Of a stretch of 48,080 bases of DNA, positions 1 to 7,670 are shown piece by piece. The notes beneath the pieces were generated by a model, which was not told the DNA's origin, made no database searches, and saw nothing but the letters and a program-made list of their open reading frames with translations. Made by a program: the position numbers and the translations under genes. This DNA is from Micrococcaceae bacterium (lineage in GTDB: Bacteria; Actinomycetota; Actinomycetes; Actinomycetales; Micrococcaceae): positions 1 to 48,080 of the forward strand of contig JABXHI010000045.1 of the NCBI GenBank assembly GCA_013393415.1, written 5' to 3'. Within the stretch, counting starts at the first letter, position 1, and each line of letters begins with the position of its first letter.

Positions 1-2
1 CC

Positions 3-104
3 CGCCGCCGTCTGGATACCCTCTACGCGATGCTCCGAGACGGCACTTTCTACCAAGACCCCACAGCCACAGTTACTGCAAAAAACTTCTCAGAAGCCGC
101 TTGA
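3..104 (+). CDS. IS110-family transposase, C-terminal fragment (cut by window edge)
   Basis: An open frame enters from the left edge and ends at TGA 102-104. Its 33 visible residues include LYAMLRDGTFY, which matches the very C-terminal end of IS110-type DEDD transposases as I know the family. The bases just after the stop (TTGACAAAAACGATAGAGG) also resemble the short tail that follows the stop codon in many actinobacterial IS110 copies. The rest of the gene and any bridge-RNA region lie outside the window, so intactness cannot be judged. The call rests on a short piece. Confidence 0.55.
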   Translation, partial: RRRLDTLYAMLRDGTFYQDPTATVTAKNFSEAA

Positions 105-299
105 CAAAAACGATAGAGGCACCCCCCACAGTAATGCGGTGATTATAACGAGTAAGCCTGTCACAGCTTCATGCGATGGGTCAGTCTCGGAGGTCGTAGT
201 ATTGTCTCTAGATCTCCGGGAGTTTGGTGAGTAGCCTCCGATTTTTATACCACGATTTACAGCCGCCATAGACATCTCCAAACTCAACCTTTGAACCTC
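105..299. other. Intergenic stretch after the IS110 end
   Basis: This 195-base stretch holds the probable right end of the IS110 copy and then AT-richer sequence. A minus-strand frame of 65 codons exists (90-287), but it overlaps the transposase end, shows no recognisable motif and has no clear ribosome binding site. I see no credible gene here. Confidence 0.4.
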
Positions 300-509
300 C
301 TAGTGGACTGGTCGTTCCATGCTGTCTCGCCTGCGTGCCAGGACCAAGGTGGGAACCCCGACGATCACATAAATGATCAGCGGGATGAAGGTCAGCGTGC
401 TGGTGATCACTGCGGCAGGACGTTCGGCATCACCGGCGAATGGTTCATCCAGCTGCATGACGTTCATCGACGTCCCGAGGATGCCCAACACCGCAACCAC
501 CAGCGCCAT
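300..509 (-). CDS. Small two-helix membrane protein, unknown function
   Basis: The 69-residue product has two hydrophobic segments, about residues 1-14 (MALVVAVLGILG) and 38-56 (TFIPLIIYVIVGVPTLVLA), and ends in a basic RRR patch. That composition fits a real small integral membrane protein rather than a shadow frame. It lies just downstream of dodecin on the same strand, with 66 bases between, so the two may share a transcript. The start is uncertain: the ATG lies inside the first hydrophobic segment, there is no good ribosome binding site, and the frame stays open upstream to the dodecin stop without another ATG, GTG or TTG. The true N-terminus may use CTG, or the gene may be damaged. I do not recognise the family. 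Confidence 0.5.
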   Translation of the reverse strand: MALVVAVLGILGTSMNVMQLDEPFAGDAERPAAVITSTLTFIPLIIYVIVGVPTLVLARRRDSMERPVH

Positions 510-575
510 GATCAGGCCGACGCGGTGCAGCTTTGGTTGGCTGCACCGCGTATGTTTGCGTCGTTGAGGACGTTC

Positions 576-791
576 CTATTTCTTTGCTTCGTGGCGGAAA
601 CCGATCTTGATGGTGACCTGCCAGTCGACCACATGGCCTTCGCTGAGATTTCCGCGGATGGATTGCACCTCAAACCAGTCGAGATTGTGCAGGGTTTTGG
701 ACGCTTCTTCGATGGCATTGGCAATAGCGGTATCTGTACCGTCGGGCGAAGTGCCAACGATTTCGGTGATGTTATAAATATTATCGACCAT
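576..791 (-). CDS. Dodecin family flavin-binding protein
   Basis: Dodecins are small cytoplasmic proteins that assemble into hollow dodecamers and store or buffer flavins. The 71-residue length is typical. The sequence shows the family landmarks: EIVGTSPDGTDTAIANAI near the start, the LDWFEVQSIRG strand with the flavin-stacking Trp, and the closing WQVTIKIGFR strand. The ATG is preceded by a strong ribosome binding site (GGAGGTAA), which fixes the start. It is followed on the same strand by a small membrane protein and preceded by the amino-acid symporter gene, about 100 bases away. Confidence 0.96.
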   Translation of the reverse strand: MVDNIYNITEIVGTSPDGTDTAIANAIEEASKTLHNLDWFEVQSIRGNLSEGHVVDWQVTIKIGFRHEAKK

Positions 792-893
792 GATTACCTC
801 CTGGTTGTCGGCCCTGGGCCGGTTCCCTTCGAGGGCCTGGTGCTTCGCAACGCTACGGGCCCATGACGTGGACCGTCTACCCCTGTGTAACTG

Positions 894-2396
894 CTAGGAG
901 GGTGGGGCGTTCTTGCCGACACCGTAATTATGTGATGAGCCGATGACGTCGCCGGACTTCCACTCATCCCAGCCGGGTCGGCCGGCCATGAACGCCTCGA
1001 TCTGGTCCGCATCTGCTTCCAGTTTCGGATCGTGCTTGAGATAATGCTTCGTCTCGCGAGCGATGAGACCAGACAATATTGCTAGACCGATGAGGTTCGG
1101 TAGCGCCATCAACCCGTTGAAGATATCGGAGAACAGCCACACCACTTCGAGTTCTGCCGTGGCACCAACGAAGACGATCAACGAGAAAAACACCCGGAAG
1201 GGCATCACGAGGCGACGGCCAAAGAGGCGCTCAATGTTGCGCTCGCCGTAGTACGACCACGAGAGCATGGTTGAAAACGCGAACAGTACCAGGCCAATCG
1301 TGACGACCCAGTGGCCCCATTGTCCCGGGAGGCCGTTACTAAATGCTTCGCCGGTCATCAACGATGCATCAAGTTGTTCGCCGGTATTCGGATCGGTGTG
1401 GTTCCATGTTCCGGTGGTCACGATGACGAGGCCGGTGAAGCTGACCACGATGATGGTGTCGATGAACGTCTGCGTCATCGACACCAGGCCCTGACGGACC
1501 GGGTGACTGGTTTGTGCTGCAGCAGCCGCAATGGCCGCCGAACCGAGGCCGGATTCGTTGGAGAACATACCGCGAGCCACACCGTACTGAATGACAATAA
1601 TAATGGCAGAGCCAGCAAAACCGCCTGCAGCCGAGGTTCCGGTGAACGCATCCGTAAAGACCTGGGCCAAAGCGCCTGGGAGGGCATCCAAGTTTGCCAG
1701 CAGAATATAGATCGCACCCAGGACGTAGAAGATGACCATAACAGGGACGAGGCCCGCTGTAACGCGGCCAATGGATTTGATGCCGCCGACGAGGACGAGC
1801 ATCACGCACACGGTGAGGATGAGGCCGGTGACCCAAATGGGGATGTTCCAGCTACTTTCCACATTCGAGGCGATCGCATTGCCCTGGGTCATGTTGCCGA
1901 TACCGAAACATGCGATCACCGCAAAGATTGCGAAGGCGAACGCGAGGATCTTGCCAACCGGGCCCTTAATGCCGCGCGACAGGTAATACTGCGGGCCACC
2001 GGATTTCTCGCCAGCGGCGTCGGTGCCACGGAAACGAACGCCCAGATAGGCTTCTGCGTACTTGGAAGCCATGCCGACGAGCCCGGTGACCCACATCCAG
2101 AACAGAGCGCCCGGGCCGCCGATGGCCAGGGCGGTGGCAACGCCGACGATGTTTCCTGTTCCAATGGTTGCGGCCAACGCCGTCGTGAGCGCTTGGAACT
2201 GGGAAATGTCGCCTTCGGAGCCGGGGTCGTTGCGCTTAATGATCCCAAGCTTGAGTGCCGGGAGCAGTTTAGTGAACTGCAGGCCGCCCAGGCGGAAGGT
2301 GAGATACAGTCCCACGCCGAGCAGTAGGGGGATGAGGAAGAACGGCCCCCAGACGAAGGAACTGATTTGATCAAGGATATCGAGAAGTTGAGTCAT
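894..2396 (-). CDS. Alanine/glycine:cation symporter (AGCS family)
   Basis: Members of the AGCS family import alanine or glycine together with Na+ or H+ through a multi-spanning cytoplasmic membrane protein. The 500-residue product has the usual length, about eleven hydrophobic segments, and family signatures: FQALTTALAATIGTGNIVGVA at about residues 48-68, the GGPGALFWMW stretch just after, and RGMFSNESGLGSAAI in the middle. The C-terminal tail is hydrophilic. The ATG at 2396 is preceded by AAGGGG at a workable distance. It stands alone on the minus strand, divergent from the acyl-CoA synthetase. The 5' region has a faint resemblance to the 3' part of a glycine riboswitch (see the separate entry). 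Confidence 0.95.
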   Translation of the reverse strand: MTQLLDILDQISSFVWGPFFLIPLLLGVGLYLTFRLGGLQFTKLLPALKLGIIKRNDPGSEGDISQFQALTTALAATIGTGNIVGVATALAIGGPGALFWMWVTGLVGMASKYAEAYLGVRFRGTDAAGEKSGGPQYYLSRGIKGPVGKILAFAFAIFAVIACFGIGNMTQGNAIASNVESSWNIPIWVTGLILTVCVMLVLVGGIKSIGRVTAGLVPVMVIFYVLGAIYILLANLDALPGALAQVFTDAFTGTSAAGGFAGSAIIIVIQYGVARGMFSNESGLGSAAIAAAAAQTSHPVRQGLVSMTQTFIDTIIVVSFTGLVIVTTGTWNHTDPNTGEQLDASLMTGEAFSNGLPGQWGHWVVTIGLVLFAFSTMLSWSYYGERNIERLFGRRLVMPFRVFFSLIVFVGATAELEVVWLFSDIFNGLMALPNLIGLAILSGLIARETKHYLKHDPKLEADADQIEAFMAGRPGWDEWKSGDVIGSSHNYGVGKNAPPS

Positions 2397-2630
2397 TGCT
2401 ATGGAACCCCTTCAAACTGGTCCATAAGGACTACGGTGCCTGAGAAATGTTGGTGACAGGCGTCACTTAAGATGACAGCATACCGGAGGGCTCTTGGTTT
2501 CAATACCCCCGTACTCACGACACGCGGGCCTGCATTTACACTCAAAGTGTCAGCGTTGGTTCCGGTTCACGTCGACCTCCGATATCGTGGGGTGCAACAC
2601 AATATCTAGTCCCTCAACGTTAGGACCACG
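2397..2630. other. Divergent intergenic region, with a riboswitch-like fragment upstream of the symporter
   Basis: This 234-base stretch separates the symporter gene (minus) from the acyl-CoA synthetase (plus) and must hold both promoters. Read on the minus strand it contains a small hairpin (GTGAC-GCCT-GTCAC, 2452-2465) followed by TTTCTCAGGCACCGTAG. The latter resembles the CTCTCAGGCACCG element that closes many actinobacterial glycine aptamers. The other diagnostic element, near GCCGAAGGAGCAA, is not visible, so I do not call a riboswitch. On the plus side I see no convincing -35/-10 pair. Confidence 0.3.
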
Positions 2631-4277
2631 ATGTCAGCTGTCGTACACGGTTATCCATCCACAATGCAGGACGACTACCAGCTCACGATGGGGAGTTTGA
2701 TTCGCCAATCCGTGCGCTCGTTTCCGGACACCGAGATTGTGCATCGCAACTCCAAGGGTGAATGGGGACGCACAACCTATAAAGAAAACTTCGACCGTAT
2801 TGAACGGGCTGCCGCAGCACTGGCAAAACTCGGGGTACGCATTGGCGATCGTGTTGGTGTCATGGACTGGAACTCGTTGCGCCACTACGAGCTGTACTGG
2901 GCCGTCCCAGCCATTGGGGCCGTGTTCACCCAGTTGAACTTACGCTTGGGTGAAGAAGACCTGCTATATGTTCTGGACGATACTGCGGCATCGGTGGTCA
3001 TCGTCGACGAAACACTTGTACCGATGATCCAGGGCATTGCGCCGAAAGCGCAGCACGTCAAAACCTGGGTCATTCTCTCCGACGGCGAGATCGAGCACAG
3101 CCTGCCCAATGCGGTGTACTACGAGGACCTTCTCGCCGAGGCCGAGCCACTGCCCGAGTGGCCGAACATCTCCGAAACCTCTGCCTTCGCGGCCGGCTAC
3201 ACCACCGGGACCACCGGCCGCCCAAAGGGCGTGTTCTACTCGCACCGTTCGCAGTTTTTGCACGCCTACGGCTTCGTCAACGGGCTTTCGGTGACGCCAT
3301 TCGACGTCGTCATGCCGATTACACCGATGTTCCACGTGCTGACCTGGGGCACCATCCAGGCAACCGTGCTCGCCGGCGCAAAACTCGTGTTGCCGGGACA
3401 GTTCTCGGCTGACACCCTGGGCGAGATTACCGGTGCCATCACTGAAGAAGGTGTGACCGTCACCAACGGGGTGCCCGCCATCTTCAGCCCGATGCTTGAG
3501 GTGCTGAAATCCACGGGCGTCAAGGATCTCACCGGCTTGCGACTGCTGTGCGGCGGCACCGAACCACCGTTGTCGATGATCACCGGGTACAAGGAAACCT
3601 TCAACGCCGAAGTGGTCCACGCCTACGGCGCGACCGAAACGTCTCCGCTGGTCGCCGTCAACCGCATCACCCCGACGATGCGCGAACATCTGAGCGAAGA
3701 GGAACTCGAAGCTTATGGTTCCAAGCAGGGGCGCGTGCCGGTCAACGTTGATATGAAAATCGTCGACGGCGTGGGCAATGAAGTGCCCGCGGATGGTGAG
3801 ACCACCGGTGAGATGCTGATTAAAGGGCCGTGGATTACTGCGAGCTATCACGGGATGTCAGAGAGCGAGATGGCCGATAAGTTTGTGGATGGCTACTGGC
3901 GCTCCGGCGACGTGGCGACCATGGATCAGGATGCGTTTGTGAAGATCACCGACCGGCTCAAGGACGTCATCAAATCCGGTGGCGAATGGATCTCGTCCAT
4001 CGACATGGAAAACGCCATGGTGGGACATCCGAAAGTGGTCCAGGCCGCCGTGGTTGGGCTGGAGCACCCGAAGTGGGATGAGCGGCCTTTCATGTTGTTG
4101 GTCCTCCAGGAAGGTCAAGACATCACCAAGGACGAAGTGCACGAGCACCTGTTGAAACGCTTCGCGAAATGGCAGTTGCCTGAACAATTCCAGGTGGTCG
4201 ACGAAATCCCCGCCACCTCGGTCGGCAAGATCGATAAGAAAGTCATCCGGAGCGAGTACCAGGACCTTTATAAGTAA
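2631..4277 (+). CDS. Acyl-CoA synthetase (AMP-binding; medium/long-chain fatty acid--CoA ligase type)
   Basis: The enzyme should activate a carboxylic acid, probably a fatty acid, to its CoA thioester via an acyl-adenylate. The 548-residue chain is typical of the AlkK-like branch of the ANL superfamily. Visible landmarks in order are the P-loop [11 protein letters not shown] at about residue 190, the YGATETSPL adenine-binding motif near 331, the [11 protein letters not shown] hinge region near 422, and the catalytic lysine in GKIDKK near 535. The first ATG at 2631 has a weak purine-rich region (TTAGGA) upstream; the ATG 12 codons downstream is an alternative. The 3' end overlaps the convergent MpaB-like gene by 35 bases. 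Chain-length preference cannot be read from the sequence. Confidence 0.94.
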   Translation: MSAVVHGYPSTMQDDYQLTMGSLIRQSVRSFPDTEIVHRNSKGEWGRTTYKENFDRIERAAAALAKLGVRIGDRVGVMDWNSLRHYELYWAVPAIGAVFTQLNLRLGEEDLLYVLDDTAASVVIVDETLVPMIQGIAPKAQHVKTWVILSDGEIEHSLPNAVYYEDLLAEAEPLPEWPNISETSAFAAGYTTGTTGRPKGVFYSHRSQFLHAYGFVNGLSVTPFDVVMPITPMFHVLTWGTIQATVLAGAKLVLPGQFSADTLGEITGAITEEGVTVTNGVPAIFSPMLEVLKSTGVKDLTGLRLLCGGTEPPLSMITGYKETFNAEVVHAYGATETSPLVAVNRITPTMREHLSEEELEAYGSKQGRVPVNVDMKIVDGVGNEVPADGETTGEMLIKGPWITASYHGMSESEMADKFVDGYWRSGDVATMDQDAFVKITDRLKDVIKSGGEWISSIDMENAMVGHPKVVQAAVVGLEHPKWDERPFMLLVLQEGQDITKDEVHEHLLKRFAKWQLPEQFQVVDEIPATSVGKIDKKVIRSEYQDLYK

Positions 4278-5046
4278 GCCCGGTGACGACGAAGCGTGTC
4301 GGTGCGTGGCGGATGCCGGTGGGCAGACGGGGGTAGGTGCGGCGGAGGACGCGCCAGAGCCGATCTTCCCGCATCGAGTCGGCGCCATCCCAGTCCAAAC
4401 CCAATTGGATGCGGATGTGGGCTGGCAACAGTCCAGCGGTGAGGAACTTCGCAAGCGGCATGGCGGTGCGCAACCACGCGGGAGCGCTTTCGGCCGCGAA
4501 GAGGTCTGCCATGATCTGTCGGGCGTTCTTGGTGACCTCGAGGTTGGACGTTTGCCATTCCCAATACTGTTGGAAAGCAGCGCGATCGCGAGGCCAGTAC
4601 TCTTTCGGCATGCCTAATGCTGTGCCTAGGACTGCGTAACTGCGATAAATCTGCTCGGCGTCGTCGGGATGCTGTTCACCCCAGATGCGCCAGCGGACCT
4701 GCTCGGCCGTCCAATACAACGTTGACGTCACCCAGCGTTGTGTGTCGGGGTCGGCGGCACTGTACTGTGCGCCGTCGAGGGTGCCTTCGACGGGTTCGTG
4801 GGCACGCGAGACCCAGTTGGCGACGGTGGTACGAGCTAACTGAGCTTCGGGTAGCACGACCGCGTAAATGTACTGCAGGGTGCGGCGCAGCCGGCCCAAA
4901 GGGTCTGCGGTGAAATTGGAATGCTGCGCCACCCCGGCAGCCACTGGTCGGTGGGCCACCTGTAACGCGATGGCCGCGCCGGCTCCGGCGAGCACGATGC
5001 CTTCCCAAGCCAGCTGCACGTCGGTGCGCGGAGATTTCACATCCAC
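4243..5046 (-). CDS. Oxygenase MpaB family protein (DUF2236)
   Basis: The 267-residue product matches the DUF2236/MpaB fold, which includes the rubber oxygenase Lcp and fungal MpaB; these are heme or metal-dependent oxygenases. Typical pieces are DPLGRLRRTLQYIYAVV near residues 48-64, VANWVSRAHEPVEGT, where the His lies in the conserved helix, and AVLGTALGMPKEYWPRD in the middle. Only the family is clear; the substrate is unknown. It is the last gene of a three-gene overlapping set on the minus strand (DUF998-like, DUF1801, MpaB). Its ATG overlaps the end of the DUF1801 gene by 10 bases, so translation is probably coupled. Confidence 0.88.
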   Translation of the reverse strand: MDVKSPRTDVQLAWEGIVLAGAGAAIALQVAHRPVAAGVAQHSNFTADPLGRLRRTLQYIYAVVLPEAQLARTTVANWVSRAHEPVEGTLDGAQYSAADPDTQRWVTSTLYWTAEQVRWRIWGEQHPDDAEQIYRSYAVLGTALGMPKEYWPRDRAAFQQYWEWQTSNLEVTKNARQIMADLFAAESAPAWLRTAMPLAKFLTAGLLPAHIRIQLGLDWDGADSMREDRLWRVLRRTYPRLPTGIRHAPTRFVVTGLTYKGPGTRSG

Positions 5047-5408
5047 CGTATGCCGTCCTGTTCATGTTCACGGATCCGGTAGGCCACCATGCGGTGCAGC
5101 AGGTGGCGGGGAACTGTCTCGGTATAAGGAATTTTGACCGAGCCTTTGCCCGTCTGGAAGGTCGCGAGTTCTGCGTCGAATGCGTCGCGGGTGCTCGGGG
5201 TAAAAACCACGTTGGCATGACGCTTGAACCCATCGACGATAAACAGGATGGTCCCGGATGCATGGATCCACGCCGGCGAACCCCACTTCAGTGCGGTGTG
5301 CGTATTCGGTGCGGCTCGGTCTGCGACGGCTCGCAATCGGTTCAGAGTACTGCGGGCAGGGGCGTGAAATTGGTCGAAGAATTCATCAACGGTTGTGGGT
5401 TTGCTCAT
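5037..5408 (-). CDS. DUF1801 (YdhG-like) small protein
   Basis: The 123-residue product has the DUF1801 pattern: an N-terminal helix with TVDEFFDQF, then LKWGSPAWIHASGTILFIVDGFKRH, and a C-terminal helix with RIREHEQDG. Relatives include B. subtilis YdhG/FrataxinB-like proteins, suggested to act in iron handling, but the role here is open. I start at the ATG at 5408, which has AAAGGAG upstream, rather than the longer in-frame start at 5477. The start overlaps the upstream DUF998-like gene by 23 bases and the end overlaps the MpaB-like gene by 10, so the three genes form one tightly packed operon. Confidence 0.85.
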   Translation of the reverse strand: MSKPTTVDEFFDQFHAPARSTLNRLRAVADRAAPNTHTALKWGSPAWIHASGTILFIVDGFKRHANVVFTPSTRDAFDAELATFQTGKGSVKIPYTETVPRHLLHRMVAYRIREHEQDGIRWM

Positions 5409-6618
5409 CGTCAAAGAAAGCTCCTTTGGTCGCTGCGTCAGGTGTATCGTCGCTCTGCGTGACATTGGCATCGTCATCGGGCTGTGCGACGGGTTGGTGT
5501 TGCGGGATGACGTCGGAGATCATGCCGTCCACCGTGCGGATAAGCACGACCAGCCAGGCGAAGATGATCCCGGCGAACGCCAGTTCGAGCGCGGTCAAGT
5601 TGTAGTAGCCCAGCGGGTACCAGAGGGCCACAGAAAAGACGCCGAGTCCCAGCATGAGGTAGCTGATGACGTACATCGCCGCCGGGGCGCCGGGGAGCCA
5701 GATCGGGACGGTGAGCACCATGATCCCAAACGTCGCGGCCAAGATTTGCACGAAGCCGGTGTGGATCGGGTCGCTGACGTGGATCGAGACCAAGGACAAC
5801 CCCACCATGCAGATCCCCATCAGCATCATGCCGCCTTTGAGCATCCGCACGAAACCGCGACGCTTCCCTTGCCGACGTCGGTGCTCTGCCCATGCGTAGA
5901 GGTCCTGGGAAATGAAATTCGCCAGGGTCGTCAGCACGATGCCCGTGACGGTGATGGTGGTGTTGAACGTCCAAAATGACAGGACCCCGGCCTGGCCGGT
6001 GCCCAGCTGAGAGAAGAACATGTGCCACCAGTATGGGTTCTCAGCCAGCAGCATCGAGGCCAACATGCCCGCGACCATGAACAGCGCGAGCAGCGTTGAT
6101 ATTGAGGCGGTGGACGCGCGAGAAGCCGAGCTGAAACCAAAGTAGGAGGCCACGGCCGAGACCAGGCACAGCAACACGGTCGCAGCAATTCCATCGACCA
6201 CGAGTCCTTGAAACGCTCGTTGAAAGAGTTGAAAAGTGCTTAGCACGGCCAGGGTGGCGATGGCCCCGTGGGTGATGATCAGGCCGATGAAATCGAGGAG
6301 CCACCAGCCCCAGAACCGGCGACGCATCCATCCCAGGTTGCCGTGTTGCGGACCGGTAGCGATGATCAACCCGAGCAGGGCCGAGATCCCGGCGGCAATG
6401 CCTGCGGTCCAGCCGGCAACCGTGCCCACGGAGTAGTCGGCTGACAGTGGCGTGAGTTTGCCCGCGAATGCGATCAGACCAACCACCGCCGCCAGGGCTG
6501 CGAAGCTAATCGAAATCCAGATCGCCCGCGATTCCACCCGGGCCGCGGATTTTTGTGTGCTGTGCGCGGGGACAGCATAGTATTCGTGTTCTGGCTCTAC
6601 TTTCCTCACGTCCACCAT
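5386..6618 (-). CDS. DUF998-like multi-pass membrane protein
   Basis: The product (410 residues from the chosen ATG) has about ten hydrophobic segments after a short polar N-terminus. The stretch FFSQLGTGQAGVLSFWTFN, followed by a helix, resembles DUF998 integral membrane proteins, whose function is unknown. The C-terminal 45 residues are acidic and polar. The ATG at 6618 (MVDVRKVEPEHEYY) seems better than the frame's upstream ATG at 6690, whose extra residues are low in hydrophobicity and lie near the toxin-antitoxin promoter. It is first in the operon with DUF1801 and MpaB. I infer a shared membrane-associated redox role only from the operon. Confidence 0.75.
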   Translation of the reverse strand: MVDVRKVEPEHEYYAVPAHSTQKSAARVESRAIWISISFAALAAVVGLIAFAGKLTPLSADYSVGTVAGWTAGIAAGISALLGLIIATGPQHGNLGWMRRRFWGWWLLDFIGLIITHGAIATLAVLSTFQLFQRAFQGLVVDGIAATVLLCLVSAVASYFGFSSASRASTASISTLLALFMVAGMLASMLLAENPYWWHMFFSQLGTGQAGVLSFWTFNTTITVTGIVLTTLANFISQDLYAWAEHRRRQGKRRGFVRMLKGGMMLMGICMVGLSLVSIHVSDPIHTGFVQILAATFGIMVLTVPIWLPGAPAAMYVISYLMLGLGVFSVALWYPLGYYNLTALELAFAGIIFAWLVVLIRTVDGMISDVIPQHQPVAQPDDDANVTQSDDTPDAATKGAFFDDEQTHNR

Positions 6619-6694
6619 CCTAAACGCGGGAGCTAATTGAGGGATCTTTGGTGGGGTGCGCCAGACCGCTGATCTAAGATTGCTGCACAACTCT

Positions 6695-6722
6695 TTGAAA
6701 ACTGTACAGAAAACTGTATAGT
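6695..6722 (+). promoter_or_regulatory. Promoter of the toxin-antitoxin operon, probably leaderless
   Basis: A -35 box TTGAAA (6695-6700) and a -10 box TATAGT (6717-6722) are separated by 16 bases. Transcription would start around 6728-6730, at or next to the antitoxin ATG at 6730. No Shine-Dalgarno sequence precedes that ATG, which fits a leaderless mRNA, a common arrangement in actinobacteria. Confidence 0.6.
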
Positions 6723-6725
6723 TTT
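6698..6725 (+). promoter_or_regulatory. Repeat operator overlapping the toxin-antitoxin promoter
   Basis: Two 12-base direct repeats abut: AAAACTGTACAG (6698-6709) and AAAACTGTATAG (6710-6721). The second continues into a short inverted repeat, AAAACT-gtat-AGTTTT (6710-6725). The sites lie exactly over the spacer and -10 box, as expected for autorepression by a Phd-type antitoxin or its complex with the toxin. Confidence 0.6.
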
Positions 6726-6729
6726 AATT

Positions 6730-7059
6730 ATGTCAACCTTCGAAGTTTCTCCGCACGTTGTTTCAGTCACTGAAGCCGCCACTCGTGGCGTACCAAATTT
6801 AGTACGCGCTGCTGAACTCGGTGAAGACCTCGTGGTGGAGCGCCATGGGAAAGCGGTTGCCGCAATAGTGAGTATGGAACATCTCGAAGAAATCGGGCAG
6901 CTGGAGGAAGACCTCAAAGATAGTGTTCTTTTGCTGTCACGTTTGGCAACTGACTCCGGCCGACGCCTGAATTTGGATGATGTCATATCTGAATTAGGTT
7001 TCGACCGTGATGCATTAGATGCAGAACTCGATGCAGATCTAGCCGCCGGTCGCGAATGA
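6730..7059 (+). CDS. Antitoxin, Phd/YefM family
   Basis: The 109-residue product has a Phd/YefM-like N-terminal DNA-binding half (VTEAATRGVPNLVRAAELGEDLVVERHGKAVAAIV, about residues 12-47) and an acidic, helical C-terminal half ending DALDAELDADLAAGRE. The second half would be the disordered toxin-neutralising tail. The gene overlaps the toxin by four bases (ATGA, 7056-7059), the standard coupling of type II systems. Its own promoter and operator sit directly upstream and the message is probably leaderless. Confidence 0.88.
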   Translation: MSTFEVSPHVVSVTEAATRGVPNLVRAAELGEDLVVERHGKAVAAIVSMEHLEEIGQLEEDLKDSVLLLSRLATDSGRRLNLDDVISELGFDRDALDAELDADLAAGRE

Positions 7060-7637
7060 CACGTCGAGGTGGCCGACACCCTGAAGCCGAGGGTACCGTT
7101 GTTCGTCTCACCGACGCTGCTTGGGGCGATTTGCAGACGATGCTTCGTAAAGGCGATCCACAAGTTGTACGGTGGGCCCTCAAGAAATGCCTTCTACTAG
7201 AGCGCAACCCAGAAGCTGGCAAAGCTCTTCGAGGAAAGCTCATCGGCTTCCGAAAAATTGTAGTTGGTGACCGGGATTGGCGCCTTGTTTGGCGCGCGAC
7301 TCATGATGACTCTGGAACGGTTGTCGTCGATGTAGCCGAGGTATGGGCATTAGGCGCTCGCAGTGATGCCGAAGTTTACAGGGAAGTTCAAGATCGCGTG
7401 TCACAGATGCGAGATGACCCTGCTACTGTTCCTCTCGCTGCGGCTATCGATGCCCTGGGTAGAGCTGCGTATGGTTTAAAAGCTTCGACTGAACCAGACG
7501 AGAAAGCAGCGGTTCCTGAGTGGCTCGTGAATACGCTTGTTTACGTCGTGAAAATGCCTCGACACGAGGTTGCCCGATTATCTCCAGAACAAGCACAACG
7601 TATCTGGAATGGGTATATTTCAAACACGTCTGAATAG
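7056..7637 (+). CDS. RelE/ParE-superfamily toxin with a long C-terminal extension
   Basis: The first ~100 residues look like a RelE/ParE-fold toxin: VVRLTDAAWGDLQTML, then LERNPEAGKALRGKLIGFRKIVVGDRDWRLVWR and VVDVAEVWALGARSDAEVYREV. Such toxins usually cleave mRNA on the ribosome (RelE) or poison gyrase (ParE). Typical members have 85-120 residues; this one has 193. The extra C-terminal part (about 105-193) carries an Ala-rich helix and the motif PEWLVNTLVYVVKMPRHEVARLS, and I do not recognise it. The gene is coupled to its antitoxin by an ATGA overlap. Which target is hit cannot be told from sequence. Confidence 0.82.
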   Translation: MTRRGGRHPEAEGTVVRLTDAAWGDLQTMLRKGDPQVVRWALKKCLLLERNPEAGKALRGKLIGFRKIVVGDRDWRLVWRATHDDSGTVVVDVAEVWALGARSDAEVYREVQDRVSQMRDDPATVPLAAAIDALGRAAYGLKASTEPDEKAAVPEWLVNTLVYVVKMPRHEVARLSPEQAQRIWNGYISNTSE

Positions 7638-7670
7638 CTAGGCGTTTGATCGGATCAGAGACGTGACGCG

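Noticed and set aside
291..2327. Long open frames on the plus strand opposite dodecin and the symporter (191 and 338 codons)
   Set aside because: They are antisense to clearly recognisable genes, are rich in His, Asp and Arg without motifs, and have no ribosome binding sites.
2964..3851. A 295-codon frame on the minus strand inside the acyl-CoA synthetase gene
   Set aside because: Composition is that of an antisense shadow; the plus-strand product has all the family motifs.
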